64,000 nucleotides of DNA from JAVBLQ01 sp031553435 (lineage in GTDB: Bacteria > Bacteroidota > Bacteroidia > Bacteroidales > Azobacteroidaceae). The stretch lies in assembly GCA_031553435.1 (NCBI GenBank), contig JAVBLQ010000086.1:9838-73837 (forward strand). The letters are read 5' to 3'. The stretch's first letter is position 1. Every line of letters starts with the position of its first letter. Below are positions 26,438 to 35,306 of the stretch, one piece after another. Below the pieces are notes generated by a model. That model did no database searches. It had not been told where the DNA came from and saw nothing but the letters and a program-made list of their open reading frames with translations. The position numbers were made by a program, and so were the translations under genes.

Positions 26438-26743
26438 GGTTCAAAAAACATTAAATATATAGGTGTAATTCTGAATTTTACGCCCCAAAGTAAGTTTTTT
26501 TATGATAAAAACACCAAATAAAACATGTTAAAAAAGGAAGGATTGTGCTAACAGATCATAAATGAATCAATAACACACTGAAAATCAGTAAAATATGAAA
26601 ATATGTTATAAAACATGTTTTTTGAATAAAACAGAAATTTATCTATAACACCAAGATTATATGAAAATTATATTCTTTTTTTTAACTAAATCTTTAACTG
26701 ATAAAAGAAGTTCGAAAGTTACACATAATAGTGCTTTAATTTA
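26438..26743. other. Divergent intergenic region, ndk / alkaline phosphatase
   Basis: AT-rich spacer of about 340 bp between divergent genes. It contains one exact copy of the 14-bp dyad at 26603-26616, an extra half-site-like AACATG and TGTTTT just after it, and the phosphatase promoter at its right end. On the minus strand ACTTACTTTGGGG near 26480-26495 may be the ndk -7 region, but it does not match cleanly. No ORF. Confidence 0.5.
26603..26616. promoter_or_regulatory. Dyad motif copy 1, upstream of alkaline phosphatase
   Basis: ATGTTATAAAACAT: perfect half-sites ATGTT and AACAT with a 4-bp ATAA spacer. Identical copies occur at 32940-32953 (reverse orientation) and 53151-53164. Its centre is about 147 bp upstream of the predicted phosphatase transcription start, and about 165 bp from ndk, so either gene could be the target. 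Confidence 0.6.
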
Positions 26744-26751
26744 TATCTTTG
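26744..26751 (+). promoter_or_regulatory. Predicted promoter of the phosphatase-SGNH-MBOAT operon
   Basis: TATCTTTG followed by CC matches TAnnTTTG. Transcription would start near 26757, which rules out the in-frame start at 26749 and supports the ATG at 26779. Confidence 0.6.
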
Positions 26752-26778
26752 CCGGGAATTTTAAACTTGATTTCGGCA

Positions 26779-28419
26779 ATGAAAAAAATAAATTTTACAT
26801 TCTTATTTATACTCTTCATAGCATCTGCTGTTTTTTCACAAGAAAAACAAGTCAAAAATATCATATTGATGATTCCTGACGGTTGCTCTTTAGCTACTAT
26901 TTCTTCGGCCAGATGGTATCAATGGTACAATAACCCCGACAAACCGTCATTAAACATAGATCCGTATATTTGCGGAACGGTACTGACATTCTCATCCAAT
27001 GCACCAATCGGTGACTCTGCTCCTACTACATCCTGCTATATGACAGGTGTTCCAAGCCGTGCCGGTTATGTTTCCACTTATCCCGTATCCGATAAAAATA
27101 ATGATATTTATCCGATGGATTCTACCAAAGCCTACCAACCCTTGATGACATTGTTGGAAGCTGCTAAAATTGTTAAAAACATGGCTACCGGTTTGGTTTT
27201 TACCTGCGAATTCCCACATGCAACTCCGGCCGATTGTGCTTCGCATAGTTACAACAGAGGCAAATATGAGTGGATTGCTCCTCAAATGGCTCATAATAAT
27301 ATTGATGTTGTCATTGGCGGCGGCGCTGCTTTTATCGACCAGGAAATAAAAGATTACCTGGCACAGGAAGGTTATGGCGTGTTTATTAATGATATCAAAA
27401 ATTTCAATACATATTCCGGAAAAAAAATGTGGAGTATCTTTTCATCCAAAGATATGTCGTACGATTTGGATCGTAATCCTGCAGAACAACCCTCGCTGGC
27501 GGAAATGACGGAAAAAGCGATTGAAAAATTATCTTCCGGCAACAATGGATTTTTCCTGATGGTTGAAGGCAGTAAAATCGATTGGGCTGCTCATGCCAAT
27601 GACCCGATTGCCATGATTACCGAAACACTCGCTTTTGATAAAGCTTGCGGAAAAGCCCTCGATTTTGCAAAAAAAGATGGAAATACGCTTGTTCTTATCC
27701 TTTCTGATCATGGTAACAGCGGAATCAGCATCGGTTCAAACAGATGTAGTAATTACAGTAAACTATCAAAAGATGAATTATTCAAAAATGTTTCCCAATA
27801 TAAAGTCACAGCTACCGGTTTGATCGATATTTTGCATAAAACGGAACCATCGGAAATCAAATCTGTTTTCAAAAAATATGCAAACATTGACCTTTCCGAA
27901 GGAGATTTAAGTTCAATTTTACAATGCGAAGATTACACAAAAAGCGCATTATCAAATGATGAACGGATGAAAGGAAGCAAAATCAATAAAGTAGTTTCAA
28001 AAATATTGAACGAAAATACCTGTTTCGGCTTCACTACCGGCGGACATACAGGAGAAGAAGTACTGCTCGCTGCTTATCATCCTAAAGGAAAAGAACCCAG
28101 AGGATTGGTGCGGAACTTTGAAATCAATCATTATATGTGCGAAGCTTTAGGACTGGAAGGACAGTTGGAAAATCTGACAAATGAATATTTTGCCAAACAC
28201 TCATCTGTATTCGAAGATTATAAATATTCAATCACAAAAACCAAAGGCAACATACCAGTTTTAGAAGTTAAAAACAAAAAAAATAAATTATTGATCACTC
28301 CCAATACAAATATTATAACATTGAATAACAAGCCTGTAAAGTTGAATTCCGTAATCATATATGTAGATAAGAATGATATTTTTTATTTGCCGAAAGAACT
28401 AAAAAAAATGATTGAATAA
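26779..28419 (+). CDS. phoA: Secreted alkaline phosphatase
   Basis: 546 residues from MKKINFTFLFILF, with a signal peptide ending near SAVFSQ. Alkaline phosphatase signatures are in order: ILMIPDGCS (metal Asp), APIGDSAPTTSCYMTG (Ser nucleophile in GDSA), MVEGSKIDWAAHAND (metal ligands), LILSDHGNSG and FGFTTGGHTGEEV (TxxHT, last zinc His). It should release phosphate from monoesters in the periplasm. The C-terminal 70 residues form a small beta-rich extension. The next gene starts 16 bp downstream, so it heads an operon with two SGNH proteins and an MBOAT acyltransferase. No Pho box is claimed; the dyad motif upstream may be regulatory. Confidence 0.92.
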   Translation: MKKINFTFLFILFIASAVFSQEKQVKNIILMIPDGCSLATISSARWYQWYNNPDKPSLNIDPYICGTVLTFSSNAPIGDSAPTTSCYMTGVPSRAGYVSTYPVSDKNNDIYPMDSTKAYQPLMTLLEAAKIVKNMATGLVFTCEFPHATPADCASHSYNRGKYEWIAPQMAHNNIDVVIGGGAAFIDQEIKDYLAQEGYGVFINDIKNFNTYSGKKMWSIFSSKDMSYDLDRNPAEQPSLAEMTEKAIEKLSSGNNGFFLMVEGSKIDWAAHANDPIAMITETLAFDKACGKALDFAKKDGNTLVLILSDHGNSGISIGSNRCSNYSKLSKDELFKNVSQYKVTATGLIDILHKTEPSEIKSVFKKYANIDLSEGDLSSILQCEDYTKSALSNDERMKGSKINKVVSKILNENTCFGFTTGGHTGEEVLLAAYHPKGKEPRGLVRNFEINHYMCEALGLEGQLENLTNEYFAKHSSVFEDYKYSITKTKGNIPVLEVKNKKNKLLITPNTNIITLNNKPVKLNSVIIYVDKNDIFYLPKELKKMIE

Positions 28420-28435
28420 TCCGCCCCTTATCTAT

Positions 28436-29794
28436 ATGTCTGATTTTTCCAGAAATTACCTTGCGTCCAGTTTTTGGCTGGTCTTGATTGTTGTCATAGT
28501 TTTGTCTGGGTTATATTTTATCCCTCAAAGTTTTATAGATAAACATGAACTCCGGAATATCGATATTTTTTCCGATATCAGAAAAGACAGTACAGAAATC
28601 TCTGATATGGAAGATATACCGGAACCTCCCCGCATGGATACATGCAAAACGGGCTTGGTTTGTTTCGATGATTATACGCCTGAACAAAATGGTTTGGATC
28701 GCTTTTTCGAAGCCTTATCAAATATCGACTCCTTGAAAAGACCCGTTCGGATCGCTTTTTATGGAGATTCATTCATCGAAGGAGATATTCTGAGCGGTGA
28801 TTTCCGCCGGAAAATGCAGGAACATTTCGGAGGAAAAGGAGTCGGGATGATGCCGCTCACTTCTCAAACAAATTATTTCCGGCAAACTATTATTCATGAT
28901 TTCGGAAAATGGCAAAGCCGTTCGATGCTTAGCGGACAATTTTCAAAGTTAGGAATCAGCGGAAACGTATTCTTACCTGACTCCAGCTCATGGGTTTACT
29001 ATCAAATGCCGAAGAAGAATGCGCGGGATAGCCTCCAACGAGTAAGTATATACTATTCGCTTAAAAATGGAACAGTGAATGTTTACACAAGATTCAACAA
29101 ATCCGAGTCTTCTCAAATGCAATTAACTCCCACAGATACAGTGATTAGCAGATGTGATTTGTATGCCAAATACGGTTCGGTTCAATTGGGTTTTTCTTAC
29201 AATCCGTCGTTGTCCGTTTTCGGGGTATCTTTGGAAGATACTACCGGAGTTATTGTTGATAATTTCGCCATGAGAGGCATTCCCGGACAGTCTTTAAGAG
29301 AAATTCCCCAGCATCAATTCACTGAATATAATAAAATATTGAAATACGATTTGGTCATTTTAGAATATGGACTCAATGTACTTGAAGCTAAACGTACGGA
29401 ATACAAACATTACGAAAATGAGATGATCGAAACTGTTAGATATTTAAAAGCATGTTTTCCGGATACGGATTTCTTGTTGATCAGCGTTTCAGACAGAAGT
29501 ATGCTGAAAGATGGAAATTATGTGACCATGCCTGCCATCCCTGCAATGGTTGCCACACAAAAACGGATTGCATCCGAAAGCAAAATCGTATTCTGGAATT
29601 TATTCGAAGCCATGGGAGGCGAAAACAGTATGCCGGAATTTGTCCGCTCCACTCCTCCCCGCGCCAACAAAGATTATACTCACCTCACGTTTGCAGGAGG
29701 TGAATATCTCGGCAATCTTTTATTTGAAACCATTTTATACGAAAAAGAACGTTATGACACCCAAAAAGCATATCAATCAAAAATTAAGAAATAG
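28436..29794 (+). CDS. Membrane-anchored SGNH/GDSL-family protein 1
   Basis: 452 residues from the ATG at 28436. One N-terminal membrane helix (about 10-30) places the rest outside the cytoplasm. The SGNH fold is marked by RIAFYGDSFIEGDI near residue 103 (block I Ser in GDS), an LEYGLNVL block near 305 and DYTHLTFAGGEYLGN near 425 (block V with Asp and His). This suggests an acyl-esterase or acyltransferase activity. It is followed by a second SGNH gene with 41 bp of overlap and by an MBOAT protein, the usual partners in extracytoplasmic O-acylation. The substrate is unknown. Confidence 0.8.
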   Translation: MSDFSRNYLASSFWLVLIVVIVLSGLYFIPQSFIDKHELRNIDIFSDIRKDSTEISDMEDIPEPPRMDTCKTGLVCFDDYTPEQNGLDRFFEALSNIDSLKRPVRIAFYGDSFIEGDILSGDFRRKMQEHFGGKGVGMMPLTSQTNYFRQTIIHDFGKWQSRSMLSGQFSKLGISGNVFLPDSSSWVYYQMPKKNARDSLQRVSIYYSLKNGTVNVYTRFNKSESSQMQLTPTDTVISRCDLYAKYGSVQLGFSYNPSLSVFGVSLEDTTGVIVDNFAMRGIPGQSLREIPQHQFTEYNKILKYDLVILEYGLNVLEAKRTEYKHYENEMIETVRYLKACFPDTDFLLISVSDRSMLKDGNYVTMPAIPAMVATQKRIASESKIVFWNLFEAMGGENSMPEFVRSTPPRANKDYTHLTFAGGEYLGNLLFETILYEKERYDTQKAYQSKIKK

Positions 29795-31037
29795 TACTTT
29801 TTTCATAATTATTGCTATTATTACATTTTTTTCCATCAAATTATGTGGAAACAACAGAGAGGGTGATTCAAAATATCACCCATCCCGCAATTATCAATTT
29901 GCAAACCGGAAAGTAAATAAGTTGTTGGATGAAGCAAACAGCATGTCACCGTTTTTTTCCCAATTATTCTCACTGAAAGAAATACAAGATACGATTTATA
30001 CGGTTTCTATCGTTCACATCGGCGATTCTCATATCCAGGCGGATTTTGAAACGGCTGAAACACGCAGTCTTTTCCAACAATATTTCGGATCTGCAGGACG
30101 TGGTTTTATTACACCTCTGAAATTAGCAAAAACGAATGAACCTCGTAATTACCGCATTACATCTTCCCAAACATGGAATGCCTACAAAACCATCAAACCT
30201 TCGGAAATTCCGATAGGAATGGGTGGACTCACTTTGCAAACAAACAACAATGCCGGTATTTCTGTAGAAATATTGGATATATACAGCACTGATAACCAGA
30301 ATTTTAACGAAGCCATTGCTTATTATGACACATCCGGAGCCGATATATCATTGCCGGATACCTCCATTTTATTGGATAGAAGTAAAATAAGTCCTTATTC
30401 AGAAAGAGTTATATTTAAAGATCAAAGAAATAGTTTAGATTTCGATATTTATTCCACTAAAAATAAAGACATTTACTTTTATGGTGTGGAATTAAGAAAC
30501 GGACAAAGCGGCATTTTATATCATTCCATCGGTATCAATGGAGCACATTATGCTGATTATGCCAATAAAAGCTTATTTTTCAAACAAATGGCGCTTTTGA
30601 ACCCTTATCTGATTATTATTTCTTTGGGAACAAACGAAGCTTACGCTCCCAATTTCAATACCGAAAATTTTTATGTTCAAATAGATCAGACAGTTAAAGG
30701 ATTAAAGAAATATTCTCCTCAGGCAGTAATTTTATTAGCCACTCCGGCGGAAACATGGAAAAGCGTACGAATCAGTAAGAAAAAAAGAGGTTTTACTCCC
30801 AATGCTCAGACAAAATCAGTAAGAGATGTGATTGTTCGCTATGCAAGAGAAAATCAACTGGTTTGCTGGGATCTGTTTTCCATTACGGGAGGCGAAGGAT
30901 CTGCTAAAAACTGGAATGAAAATGATCTTTTGGCCAGAGACCGGATTCATTTTACCAAGCAAGGATATGAATATCAGGGAGAACTATTATTTGAAGCCAT
31001 TTACAATACTTATCTGGAAAACCTGCAGAAACAATGA
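29754..31037 (+). CDS. Membrane-anchored SGNH/GDSL-family protein 2
   Basis: 427 residues from the ATG at 29754 (MTPKKHINQK); the frame is open further upstream inside the previous gene but that part is out-of-frame translation. One N-terminal helix (about 15-33) then an extracytoplasmic SGNH domain: SIVHIGDSHIQADF near 88 (GDS Ser), ISLGTNEAYAP (block III GxN equivalent) near 290 and RDRIHFTKQGYEYQGE near 400 (Asp and His). Distantly similar in plan to protein 1, so the pair may come from an old duplication. It overlaps both neighbours, showing tight translational coupling. Confidence 0.8.
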   Translation: MTPKKHINQKLRNSTFFIIIAIITFFSIKLCGNNREGDSKYHPSRNYQFANRKVNKLLDEANSMSPFFSQLFSLKEIQDTIYTVSIVHIGDSHIQADFETAETRSLFQQYFGSAGRGFITPLKLAKTNEPRNYRITSSQTWNAYKTIKPSEIPIGMGGLTLQTNNNAGISVEILDIYSTDNQNFNEAIAYYDTSGADISLPDTSILLDRSKISPYSERVIFKDQRNSLDFDIYSTKNKDIYFYGVELRNGQSGILYHSIGINGAHYADYANKSLFFKQMALLNPYLIIISLGTNEAYAPNFNTENFYVQIDQTVKGLKKYSPQAVILLATPAETWKSVRISKKKRGFTPNAQTKSVRDVIVRYARENQLVCWDLFSITGGEGSAKNWNENDLLARDRIHFTKQGYEYQGELLFEAIYNTYLENLQKQ

Positions 31038-32527
31038 ATTTTTTTAATTTCGACCCAGACAAAATCAAGTCATTATTTGCTTATGACCCGCAAGCGCCTC
31101 TTATTTTCAGCAGTGGATTTTTCCTCTTTTTGTTTCTGGCTTTCATCTCTGTTTATGTACTTCTGAAACATGAAGATAAGTGGAGACGGCTTTATGTGAT
31201 ACTTTTTTCCTATTATTTCTACTATAAATCGAGTGGAAATTATTTTATTCTATTACTTTTCGTCACTTTATTCGATTTTTTCTTGGCCAGGAAAATGTCG
31301 GACACTCAAAATAAAAAGCATAAAAAAGCATATTTGATTTTAAGCCTGGCCGGAAATTTGGGTTTGCTGGGTTATTTCAAATATACGAACTTTTTTTATG
31401 AAATGTATTGTCAGGTTGCGCAGCATCCGTTTGACCCTTTCAATATCGTTCTTCCAGTTGGAATATCATTTTTTACATTTCAATCAATGAGCTATACAAT
31501 AGATATTTATAGAGGACAAATTAAAGCTTTGGATAAAATATTTGACTATGCATTTTTCGTATCATTTTTCCCTCAATTGGTAGCAGGTCCGATCGTCAGG
31601 GCAAAAGATTTTTTGCCTCAGATACATCGTCCTTTATTCATCACAAAAGAAATGTTCGGGCAAGGTATTTTTCTTATTCTGACAGGTTTATTCAAAAAAG
31701 CGATCATATCGGATTATATCAGTGTTAATTTTGTGGACAGGATTTTTGATAACCCGACTTTATATAGTGGAATCGAAAATCTATTTGGAATCTACGGTTA
31801 TGCACTACAAATCTACTGCGATTTTTCAGGTTATTCAGATATGGCCATTGGAATCGCATTGTTGTTAGGATTTCATTTCAATATAAACTTCGATTCACCC
31901 TACAAATCAGCCACTATCACGGAATTTTGGAGACGTTGGCATATTTCCCTTTCTTCCTGGTTAAGAGATTATCTGTATATTTCTTTGGGAGGAAATAGAA
32001 AAGGAAAAGTCAGAACTTACATCAATCTGTTTATAACCATGCTATTAGGTGGATTGTGGCATGGCGCTTCTCTACGTTTTATCTGTTGGGGAGCTTTGCA
32101 TGGAATTGCACTTGCTGTTCATAAATTCCTTATGAGTATTTTCCCGTCCATGAAGCAAAATGGAGAACAGATGGGGCCTTTGCGCCGTATTTTAGGCATT
32201 TTGATTACCTTTCATATAGTTTGTTTCGGATGGATATTTTTCAGAGCCCACTCTTTCGAAGATGCGATCAATATTATGAAACAAATAGCATTCTCGTTTC
32301 ATCCCGAATTATTTATTGATCTGATGAGAGGTTATCCCACCGTATTTACTTTGATGATTATCGGATTTTTATTGCATTTTGCGCCTAAACGATTGGAAGA
32401 TGCTTGTAAACAAGCTGTTATATCCATGCCATTAATAGTTAAAGCGCTGGCATTTGTAATTTTGATTGTGATGATTATGCAGATAAAATCTGCCGAAATT
32501 CAGCCATTTATATATTTTCAGTTTTAA
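31034..32527 (+). CDS. MBOAT-family O-acyltransferase (AlgI/PatA-like)
   Basis: 497-residue polytopic membrane protein with roughly ten or more helices. MBOAT hallmarks are LPVGISFFTFQSMSYTIDIY near 137, FFPQLVAGPIVRA near 180, QIYCDFSGYSDMAIG near 260, EFWRRWHISLSSWLRDYLYI near 300 and the catalytic His in LLGGLWHGAS near 342. Relatives acetylate alginate, peptidoglycan or other surface sugars, passing the acyl group across the membrane to an SGNH partner. Two such partners are encoded directly upstream, and the start overlaps the previous stop by 4 bp. The acceptor polymer is not identified. Confidence 0.9.
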   Translation: MNFFNFDPDKIKSLFAYDPQAPLIFSSGFFLFLFLAFISVYVLLKHEDKWRRLYVILFSYYFYYKSSGNYFILLLFVTLFDFFLARKMSDTQNKKHKKAYLILSLAGNLGLLGYFKYTNFFYEMYCQVAQHPFDPFNIVLPVGISFFTFQSMSYTIDIYRGQIKALDKIFDYAFFVSFFPQLVAGPIVRAKDFLPQIHRPLFITKEMFGQGIFLILTGLFKKAIISDYISVNFVDRIFDNPTLYSGIENLFGIYGYALQIYCDFSGYSDMAIGIALLLGFHFNINFDSPYKSATITEFWRRWHISLSSWLRDYLYISLGGNRKGKVRTYINLFITMLLGGLWHGASLRFICWGALHGIALAVHKFLMSIFPSMKQNGEQMGPLRRILGILITFHIVCFGWIFFRAHSFEDAINIMKQIAFSFHPELFIDLMRGYPTVFTLMIIGFLLHFAPKRLEDACKQAVISMPLIVKALAFVILIVMIMQIKSAEIQPFIYFQF

Positions 32528-32564
32528 TTTTATAGGAAAATTAGCTGCGATTTACATTTCATCC

Positions 32565-32601
32565 CTCATTTTCCATTTTCAATTCATTTCAAAGGTATCA
32601 A
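32565..32601. repeat. Short heptad repeat before the S74 fragment
   Basis: CATTTTC repeated twice then AATTCATTTC, on the left of the S74 remnant. It resembles the arm of the AATGGAA/ATTTTCA class. Confidence 0.55.
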
Positions 32602-32896
32602 TGAAAATGGAAATGTTGGAATTGGAACAATGTCTCCATCCTATAAACTCCATGTCAATGGTACAGCAGCTACTTATGAATATAAGAAGTCTGATTTTCC
32701 TGAAATAGCATTCAAAGACGGGAAACAGTATGGTGTAATTGCTCAAGAAATCGAAAAAATAATGCCTGAAATTGTCTCAACTGATGCTGAAGGATATAAA
32801 AGTGTAGCTTATACTGATATAATTCCAGTATTAATTGAATCTATCAAAGCTCAACAAGCTATGATTGAACAACTCAAATTGGAAGTAGAAAATTGA
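32594..32896 (+). pseudogene. Remnant of an S74 (endosialidase chaperone) tail-fibre-like protein
   Basis: Reads GINENGNVGIGT in frame before the first ATG (32630) and then SPSYKLHVNGTAATYEYK and GVIAQEIEKIMPEIV, the hallmark text of peptidase S74 intramolecular chaperone domains, which end large tail-fibre-like or adhesin proteins. The part normally found between LHVNGTA and the Y-E-W/Y strand (including SDxRxKK, which carries the autocleavage serine) is missing, and there is no N-terminal fibre. The final coiled-coil (IKAQQAMIEQLKLEVEN) is kept. It lies between two heptad repeats. Best read as a decayed fragment. A small expressed 88-residue protein from 32630 is possible but unlikely. Confidence 0.7.
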
Positions 32897-32935
32897 AAAT
32901 AATTTTTTCCGCTTTCAATTTTCATTTTTTTTTGC
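32888..32935. repeat. Short heptad repeat after the S74 fragment
   Basis: GAAAATT and GAAAATA on the left, CTTTCAATTTTCATTTTTT on the right, able to pair. It follows, and partly encodes, the end of the S74 remnant. Confidence 0.55.
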
Positions 32936-32939
32936 ATTT

Positions 32940-32953
32940 ATGTTTTATAACAT
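32940..32953. promoter_or_regulatory. Dyad motif copy 2, upstream of EF-G2
   Basis: ATGTTTTATAACAT, the exact reverse complement of the copies at 26603 and 53151. It lies about 50 bp upstream of the predicted EF-G2 transcription start (TTG at 32964-32966 and TAATTTG at 32987-32993), a position suited to an activator. In Bacteroides thetaiotaomicron EF-G2 is activated by the CRP-like regulator BT4338 (Cur); a CRP-like dyad here fits that, but the identity of the binder is inference. Confidence 0.6.
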
Positions 32954-33052
32954 AAATTTATCGTTGTTATTCTTCTCAATAATTCCTAATTTGCGCCCCG
33001 ATGTGAAAACACAAACAATCTTTATTGTTTAATCAAAAAATATTGAAATACC

Positions 33053-35209
33053 ATGAAAGTCTATCAAACAAACGAAATTAAGAACATTGCCATCATTGGA
33101 AGTTCTGGCTCTGGGAAAACCACTCTCGCTGAAGCAATGCTCTTCGAGAGTGGTGTTATAAAACGTAGAGGAAGTGTGGATGGAAAAAATACCGTTTCCG
33201 ATTATTTTCCGGTAGAAAAAGAATACGGTTACTCTGTATTCTCAACGGTGTTCAGTGTAGAATGGATGAACAGAAAATTGAACTTTATTGACTGTCCGGG
33301 TTCAGATGATTTTGTTGGCGGAGCAGTATCTGCCTTGAATGTAACCGACACAGCCTTAATGGTAATTAACGGACAATATGGAGTGGAAGTTGGAACAATC
33401 AACATGTTCCGCTACACCGAAAGATTCAATAAACCCGTCATTTTCATTGTCAACCAATTGGATAATGAAAAATGTGATTTCGACAATGTACTTTCCCAAT
33501 TAAAAGAAAATTACGGAGGTAAGATAGTACCTATTCAGTATCCGGTGACTTGTGGTCCGTCTTTCAATGCTGTGATCGATGTATTGAAGATGAAGATGTA
33601 CCAATGGAAACCTGAAGGAGGAGTTCCCGATGTATTGGAAATTCCAGCCTCTGAAAAAGATAAAGCCGAAGAACTACATCAGGCACTGGTTGAAGCTGCC
33701 GCTGAAAACGATGAATCTTTGATGGAAAAATTCTTCGACCAGGGAACCTTAACCGAAGATGAAATGCGTGAAGGCATTCGTAAAGGACTCATTTCAAGAG
33801 GTATGTTCCCCGTGTTCTGTGTTTGCGCCGAACGTGATATGTGCGTGCGCCGGACCATGGAATTTCTGGGTAATGTAGTGCCTGCTGTAAGTGATATGCC
33901 TCACTATAAAGATACGGAAGGAAATGATATTGCTCCCGATATCAATGGCCCAACCAGTGCGTTTTTCTTTAAAACGACAGTAGAACCTCATATCGGACGT
34001 GTTTCATACTTCAAAGTAATGTCCGGAAAAATTAAGTCTGGTGATGATTTGATCAATGCCGACAGAGGATCCAAAGAACGTATCGCCCAGCTATTTGTGG
34101 TTGCCGGACAAACACGTACGGAAGTTCCTGAAATGGTTGCAGGAGATATCGGTGCAACCGTCAAACTCAAAGATGCTAATACCGGAAATACACTCAATGG
34201 AAAAGGTGTCGAACATAAATTTGACTTCATTAAATATCCGAACTCTAAATTCCGTCGTGCAATCAAACCGGTCAATGAAGCTGACGCTGAAAAACTCAGT
34301 GAAATTCTTACCCGTATGCGTGCAGAAGATCCGACATGGGTAGTGGAAGTTTCTAAAGAATTGAAACAAACCATTGTTTCCGGTCAGGGAGAATTCCACC
34401 TGAAAACATTGAAATGGAGAATCGAAAACAATGATAAAATAATGATTGAGTTCTTTGAACCGAAAATTCCGTACAGAGAAACAATCACCAAAGCAGCACG
34501 CGCCGATTATCGTCATAAAAAACAATCCGGAGGCGCCGGACAATTCGGTGAAGTTCATATGATTGTCGAACCTTATAGCGAAGGTTCTCCTGTTCCCGAA
34601 ATATATAAATTTAACGGTCAGGAATTCAAAATTCAATCTCGTGATGTTCAGGAAATTAAACTGGAATGGGGTGGGAAATTGGTCTTCGTTAACAGTATCG
34701 TCGGAGGAGCTATCGATGCACGTTTCCTTCCTGCTATTCTGAAAGGAGTAATGATGAGATTAGAACAAGGACCTCTCACCGGTTCGTATGCCCGTGATGT
34801 CCGCGTAATTGTGTACGATGGAAAAATGCACCCGGTAGATTCCAATGAAATCTCTTTCATGCTTGCCGGAAGAAATGCGTTCAGCACAGCTTTCAAACAA
34901 GCAGGACCTAAAGTTATGGAACCTATTTATGATGTGGAAGTTTCATTACCTTCTGATTATATGGGTGATGTGATGGGCGATTTGCAAGGACGCCGTGCTA
35001 TGATCATGGGCATGAGCAGCGAGAAAGGTTACGAAAAACTTTCGGCTAAAGTGCCTTTGAAAGAAATGTCATCCTATTCAACTTCTTTGAGTTCAATAAC
35101 TGGAGGAAGAGCCTCATTTACAATGAAATTCGCCAGTTATGAACTTGTGCCTACCGATGTTCAGGAAAAATTGTTGAAAGAATACGAAGAGGCTCAGGAT
35201 GCGGAATAA
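33053..35209 (+). CDS. fusA2: EF-G2, elongation factor G paralog with altered GTPase centre
   Basis: 718 residues with all five EF-G domains; domain IV and V text is clear (KKQSGGAGQFGEV, LPAILKGVMM, GDLQGRRAMIMGM). The P-loop is kept (GSSGSGKTT, 16-24), but switch I lacks the RGITI motif, the G3 motif is DCPGSDDF with Ser84 where canonical EF-G has the catalytic His of DTPGH, and G4 is NQLD instead of NKxD. These are the changes expected of the Bacteroides EF-G2 described as supporting translocation without GTP hydrolysis and needed for gut colonisation under carbon limitation. The housekeeping fusA must be elsewhere. It stands alone, ended by a terminator. Confidence 0.92.
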   Translation: MKVYQTNEIKNIAIIGSSGSGKTTLAEAMLFESGVIKRRGSVDGKNTVSDYFPVEKEYGYSVFSTVFSVEWMNRKLNFIDCPGSDDFVGGAVSALNVTDTALMVINGQYGVEVGTINMFRYTERFNKPVIFIVNQLDNEKCDFDNVLSQLKENYGGKIVPIQYPVTCGPSFNAVIDVLKMKMYQWKPEGGVPDVLEIPASEKDKAEELHQALVEAAAENDESLMEKFFDQGTLTEDEMREGIRKGLISRGMFPVFCVCAERDMCVRRTMEFLGNVVPAVSDMPHYKDTEGNDIAPDINGPTSAFFFKTTVEPHIGRVSYFKVMSGKIKSGDDLINADRGSKERIAQLFVVAGQTRTEVPEMVAGDIGATVKLKDANTGNTLNGKGVEHKFDFIKYPNSKFRRAIKPVNEADAEKLSEILTRMRAEDPTWVVEVSKELKQTIVSGQGEFHLKTLKWRIENNDKIMIEFFEPKIPYRETITKAARADYRHKKQSGGAGQFGEVHMIVEPYSEGSPVPEIYKFNGQEFKIQSRDVQEIKLEWGGKLVFVNSIVGGAIDARFLPAILKGVMMRLEQGPLTGSYARDVRVIVYDGKMHPVDSNEISFMLAGRNAFSTAFKQAGPKVMEPIYDVEVSLPSDYMGDVMGDLQGRRAMIMGMSSEKGYEKLSAKVPLKEMSSYSTSLSSITGGRASFTMKFASYELVPTDVQEKLLKEYEEAQDAE

Positions 35210-35241
35210 TCTTATATAATTTGAAATATTATTCAGTAAAT

Positions 35242-35288
35242 AAAAAATTCCAACTAATTCAGAACGAATCGGTTGGGATTTTTTTATT
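35242..35288 (+). terminator. Terminator between EF-G2 and recX
   Basis: AATTCCAAC (35246-35254) pairs with GTTGGGATT (35272-35280), with further ATTC/GAAT pairing inside, followed by a T run. The A run on the left could let it also serve the convergent recX operon. Confidence 0.75.
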
Positions 35289-35306
35289 TACAGGATATCC
35301 CTTTTG

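Noticed and set aside
26661..26879. Plus-strand ORF of 72 codons before alkaline phosphatase
   Set aside because: Out of frame with phoA, covers its promoter and start, and reads as AT-rich noise.
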